DNA of 36,138 nt from Lachnospiraceae bacterium (GTDB lineage: Bacteria > Bacillota > Clostridia > Lachnospirales > Lachnospiraceae): positions 1 to 36,138 of the forward strand of contig JAILGL010000070.1 of the NCBI GenBank assembly GCA_024696825.1. The letters are read 5' to 3'. Of this stretch, positions 34,603-36,138 are shown in pieces; within the stretch, counting starts at the first letter, position 1, and every line of letters starts with the position of its first letter. The position numbers and the translations under genes were made by a program. The notes beneath the pieces were generated by a model that saw only the letters and a program-made list of their open reading frames with translations, had not been told where the DNA came from and ran no database searches.

Positions 34603-35361
34603 TTATTTTTCCATCCCATACAGTCTTAATAATTCCTCCGTATAGGAGCCGTCCTGATTATATACTATCAATGGACTTTCCACTGTAAGAAATGGTTTGC
34701 CGGCTCTTACGCCTTCTATCAGCAGCATATTTGGCTCCTTATCTACATAAGGATATATGAGTCTTAGGCGTTTCGGCTCTAATTTATATTTGCGCATCAG
34801 GTCGATTATCTCCACCAGTCGGTGGGGTCTGTGAACCATAAAGAAATGCCCGGATGGCTTTAACAAATTGCTTGCCTCAAGGATTAAATCCTCTAAGGTT
34901 AGTAAAAGCTCGTGACGGGCAATTGCCTTTGGTTCATTAGGATTTTTAATCCCGTGACCTGTATTCATATAAGGGGGATTGGCAGTTACAATGTCGTAAA
35001 CGCCCTTGCCGTAAATGTTGTGAGCATCCTTAACATCCCCTTTTGTAAGTGTAATATCATTTTCCAGATTATTATAGAGAATACTTCTATTTGCAATGTC
35101 CGCGCTTTCTTCCTGAATCTCTATGCAATCAATATGAGAGTAAGGAATCTTGGCACTTAGAAGAAGTGGTATAATTCCATTTCCTGTGCAAAGGTCTAAG
35201 ACCTTGCCTTTTGTCTTAGTACGGACAAAGGATGAAAGCAAAACTGCATCCATCCCAAAACAAAAAATATCCGGATTTTGAATTATTTTCAGATTATTAA
35301 TCTGTAAGTCATCAAGCCTTTCATTAGGCTTAATGAGACTTGTTAGTTCTTTATTATCCAT
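34603..35361 (-). CDS. trmN6: tRNA1(Val) (adenine-37-N6)-methyltransferase-like protein
   Basis: A 252-residue Rossmann methyltransferase of the YfiC/TrmN6 (COG4123) family. The SAM loop reads VLDLCTGNGIIPLLLSA, and the catalytic N-P-P-Y motif of adenine-N6 enzymes is in D-I-V-T-A-N-P-P-Y-M. It is thought to modify A37 of a tRNA; the exact tRNA in Firmicutes is not certain. It starts 14 bp after ricT and is followed by rsmI, so the three are probably one operon. Confidence 0.92.
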   Translation of the reverse strand: MDNKELTSLIKPNERLDDLQINNLKIIQNPDIFCFGMDAVLLSSFVRTKTKGKVLDLCTGNGIIPLLLSAKIPYSHIDCIEIQEESADIANRSILYNNLENDITLTKGDVKDAHNIYGKGVYDIVTANPPYMNTGHGIKNPNEPKAIARHELLLTLEDLILEASNLLKPSGHFFMVHRPHRLVEIIDLMRKYKLEPKRLRLIYPYVDKEPNMLLIEGVRAGKPFLTVESPLIVYNQDGSYTEELLRLYGMEK

Positions 35362-35375
35362 AGTTCTTTACTAAA

Positions 35376-36138
35376 TTATTTCTTGCCTCTTCTTTCCATA
35401 GGCTGTTTGTTAAATGCTTTCTTCTTAAATACACCTGGTTTCTTAGGTTTTGCACCCTTAGCTGCATTAGGATTCTTAGCATTTTTTGGATTAGGCTGAT
35501 TGTGGTGTTTGTTATTGTTTTTATTATTGCCATTATTGTTGTTGGCGTTATTAAAATGTCCCTGCTTTTTAGGCTTTGACTTTTTCTTATGATTACCCTT
35601 GTTATGCTGCTGTGACTGTTCTTCCTCAGCTTCCATATCAGAGATATCAGCGCTTTCCATAAGCTTTAATTCCTTGAGAAGATTGTCGTCAAGAGCTTCA
35701 TCCTCAGGAAGAGATGCAACATAATCTTTGGTTGCTTTTTTCTCACCGAAGGAAAGCTCCTTGGCAGGATATTCTCTAACCTCTTTATCACCACTGTCGG
35801 TTTCTAATATAATCTTAACCTTTTGTTTTAAGACGCTTACGGACTGAACCTCTCCGCTAAATCCATCTATGGTTTTAACTCTCTGACCTATATTTGGAAG
35901 GTTTTTGTTAAGCTCCTCGTAAGCCTCTTCCTCATTTTTAAGGCAGCACATTAAGCGGCCGCAGACTCCTGAAATCTTAGCCGGATTAAGGGAAAGCCCC
36001 TGATCCTTAGCCATCTTTATAGATACAGGTGAAAAGTCTGTTAAAAATGTAGTACAGCAAAATGGTCTTCCGCAGATACCATAACCACCGATTAATTTGG
36101 TCTCATCTCTTACACCTATCTGTCTAAGCTCGATACGG
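35376..36138 (-). CDS. ricT: PSP1-domain regulator RicT/YaaT (5' end outside window)
   Basis: The visible 253 residues start inside the gene and include the PSP1 core: RIELRQIGVRDET, then G-Y-G-I-C-G-R-P-F-C-C and I-S-G-V-C-G-R-L-M-C-C-L-K. These cysteines match the [4Fe-4S] ligands known from Bacillus YaaT (RicT). In Bacillus the RicA-RicF-RicT complex guides RNase Y cleavage of mRNAs. After about residue 150 comes a long low-complexity tail rich in Lys, Asn and Gln (G-N-N-K-N-N-N-K-H-H-N). The frame reads through to the window edge, so an ATG at 36012-36014 is internal and not the start. Confidence 0.93.
   Translation of the reverse strand, partial: RIELRQIGVRDETKLIGGYGICGRPFCCTTFLTDFSPVSIKMAKDQGLSLNPAKISGVCGRLMCCLKNEEEAYEELNKNLPNIGQRVKTIDGFSGEVQSVSVLKQKVKIILETDSGDKEVREYPAKELSFGEKKATKDYVASLPEDEALDDNLLKELKLMESADISDMEAEEEQSQQHNKGNHKKKSKPKKQGHFNNANNNNGNNKNNNKHHNQPNPKNAKNPNAAKGAKPKKPGVFKKKAFNKQPMERRGKK

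Overview
The window is a chromosomal replication-origin region of a low-GC Firmicute. AT-rich intergenic DNA, Asn/Lys-rich coding, gene order and protein sequence all point to a Lachnospiraceae-like Clostridia (inference; no database search was possible). The core order is gyrA-gyrB-recF-S4 protein-dnaN-dnaA on the minus strand, then oriC, then rpmH-rnpA-yidD-yidC-jag-mnmE-mnmG-rsmG-parA-parB on the plus strand. Both arms are transcribed away from the origin at about 14.2-15.0 kb.

Positions 1-3.6 kb are an accessory, partly decayed zone that looks richer in G+C than the rest. It holds a small module (DUF4417 protein, a phage/polymorphic-toxin-like protein with an H-x-H-Y-Y motif, and a cut-off possible immunity protein), an XRE repressor/ImmA-like protease pair with a strong promoter and operator, a fused remnant of an ABC exporter and a serine recombinase, and a GC-rich structured block. 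It ends at a tRNA-Ser(GCT) whose 3' end is duplicated about 240 bp away, which looks like an integration (att) scar. A two-subunit class I fumarase lies between the tRNA and gyrA.

Positions 5.3-26 kb are housekeeping genes for replication (gyrase, RecF, beta clamp, DnaA), RNA and ribosome maturation (L34, RNase P protein, MnmE/MnmG, RsmG, KhpB/Jag), membrane insertion (YidD, YidC) and chromosome segregation (ParA, ParB). The most striking element is the mnmG-rsmG gap, which carries six perfect ParB sites (TGTTTCACGTGAAACA). Five lie in a tandem array with a period of about 57 bp. The first forms the stem of an apparent transcription terminator behind mnmG. A pair of inverted DnaA-box-like sequences lies between site 1 and the array.

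Positions 26.1-33.7 kb are a minus-strand cell-surface block: a large anchored protein ending in a C39-peptidase-like fold with no recognisable catalytic Cys motif, an anchored Asn/Lys/Ser-rich Ig-like protein, a transmembrane protein with a degenerate kinase-like domain inside and leucine-rich repeats outside, a membrane-anchored GH25 muramidase, and a family 2 glycosyltransferase. This set is the best candidate for an undescribed surface/sensing system. A ten-unit, 10-bp tandem array lies between its first two genes. The window ends with the conserved ricT (5' truncated)-trmN-rsmI genes.
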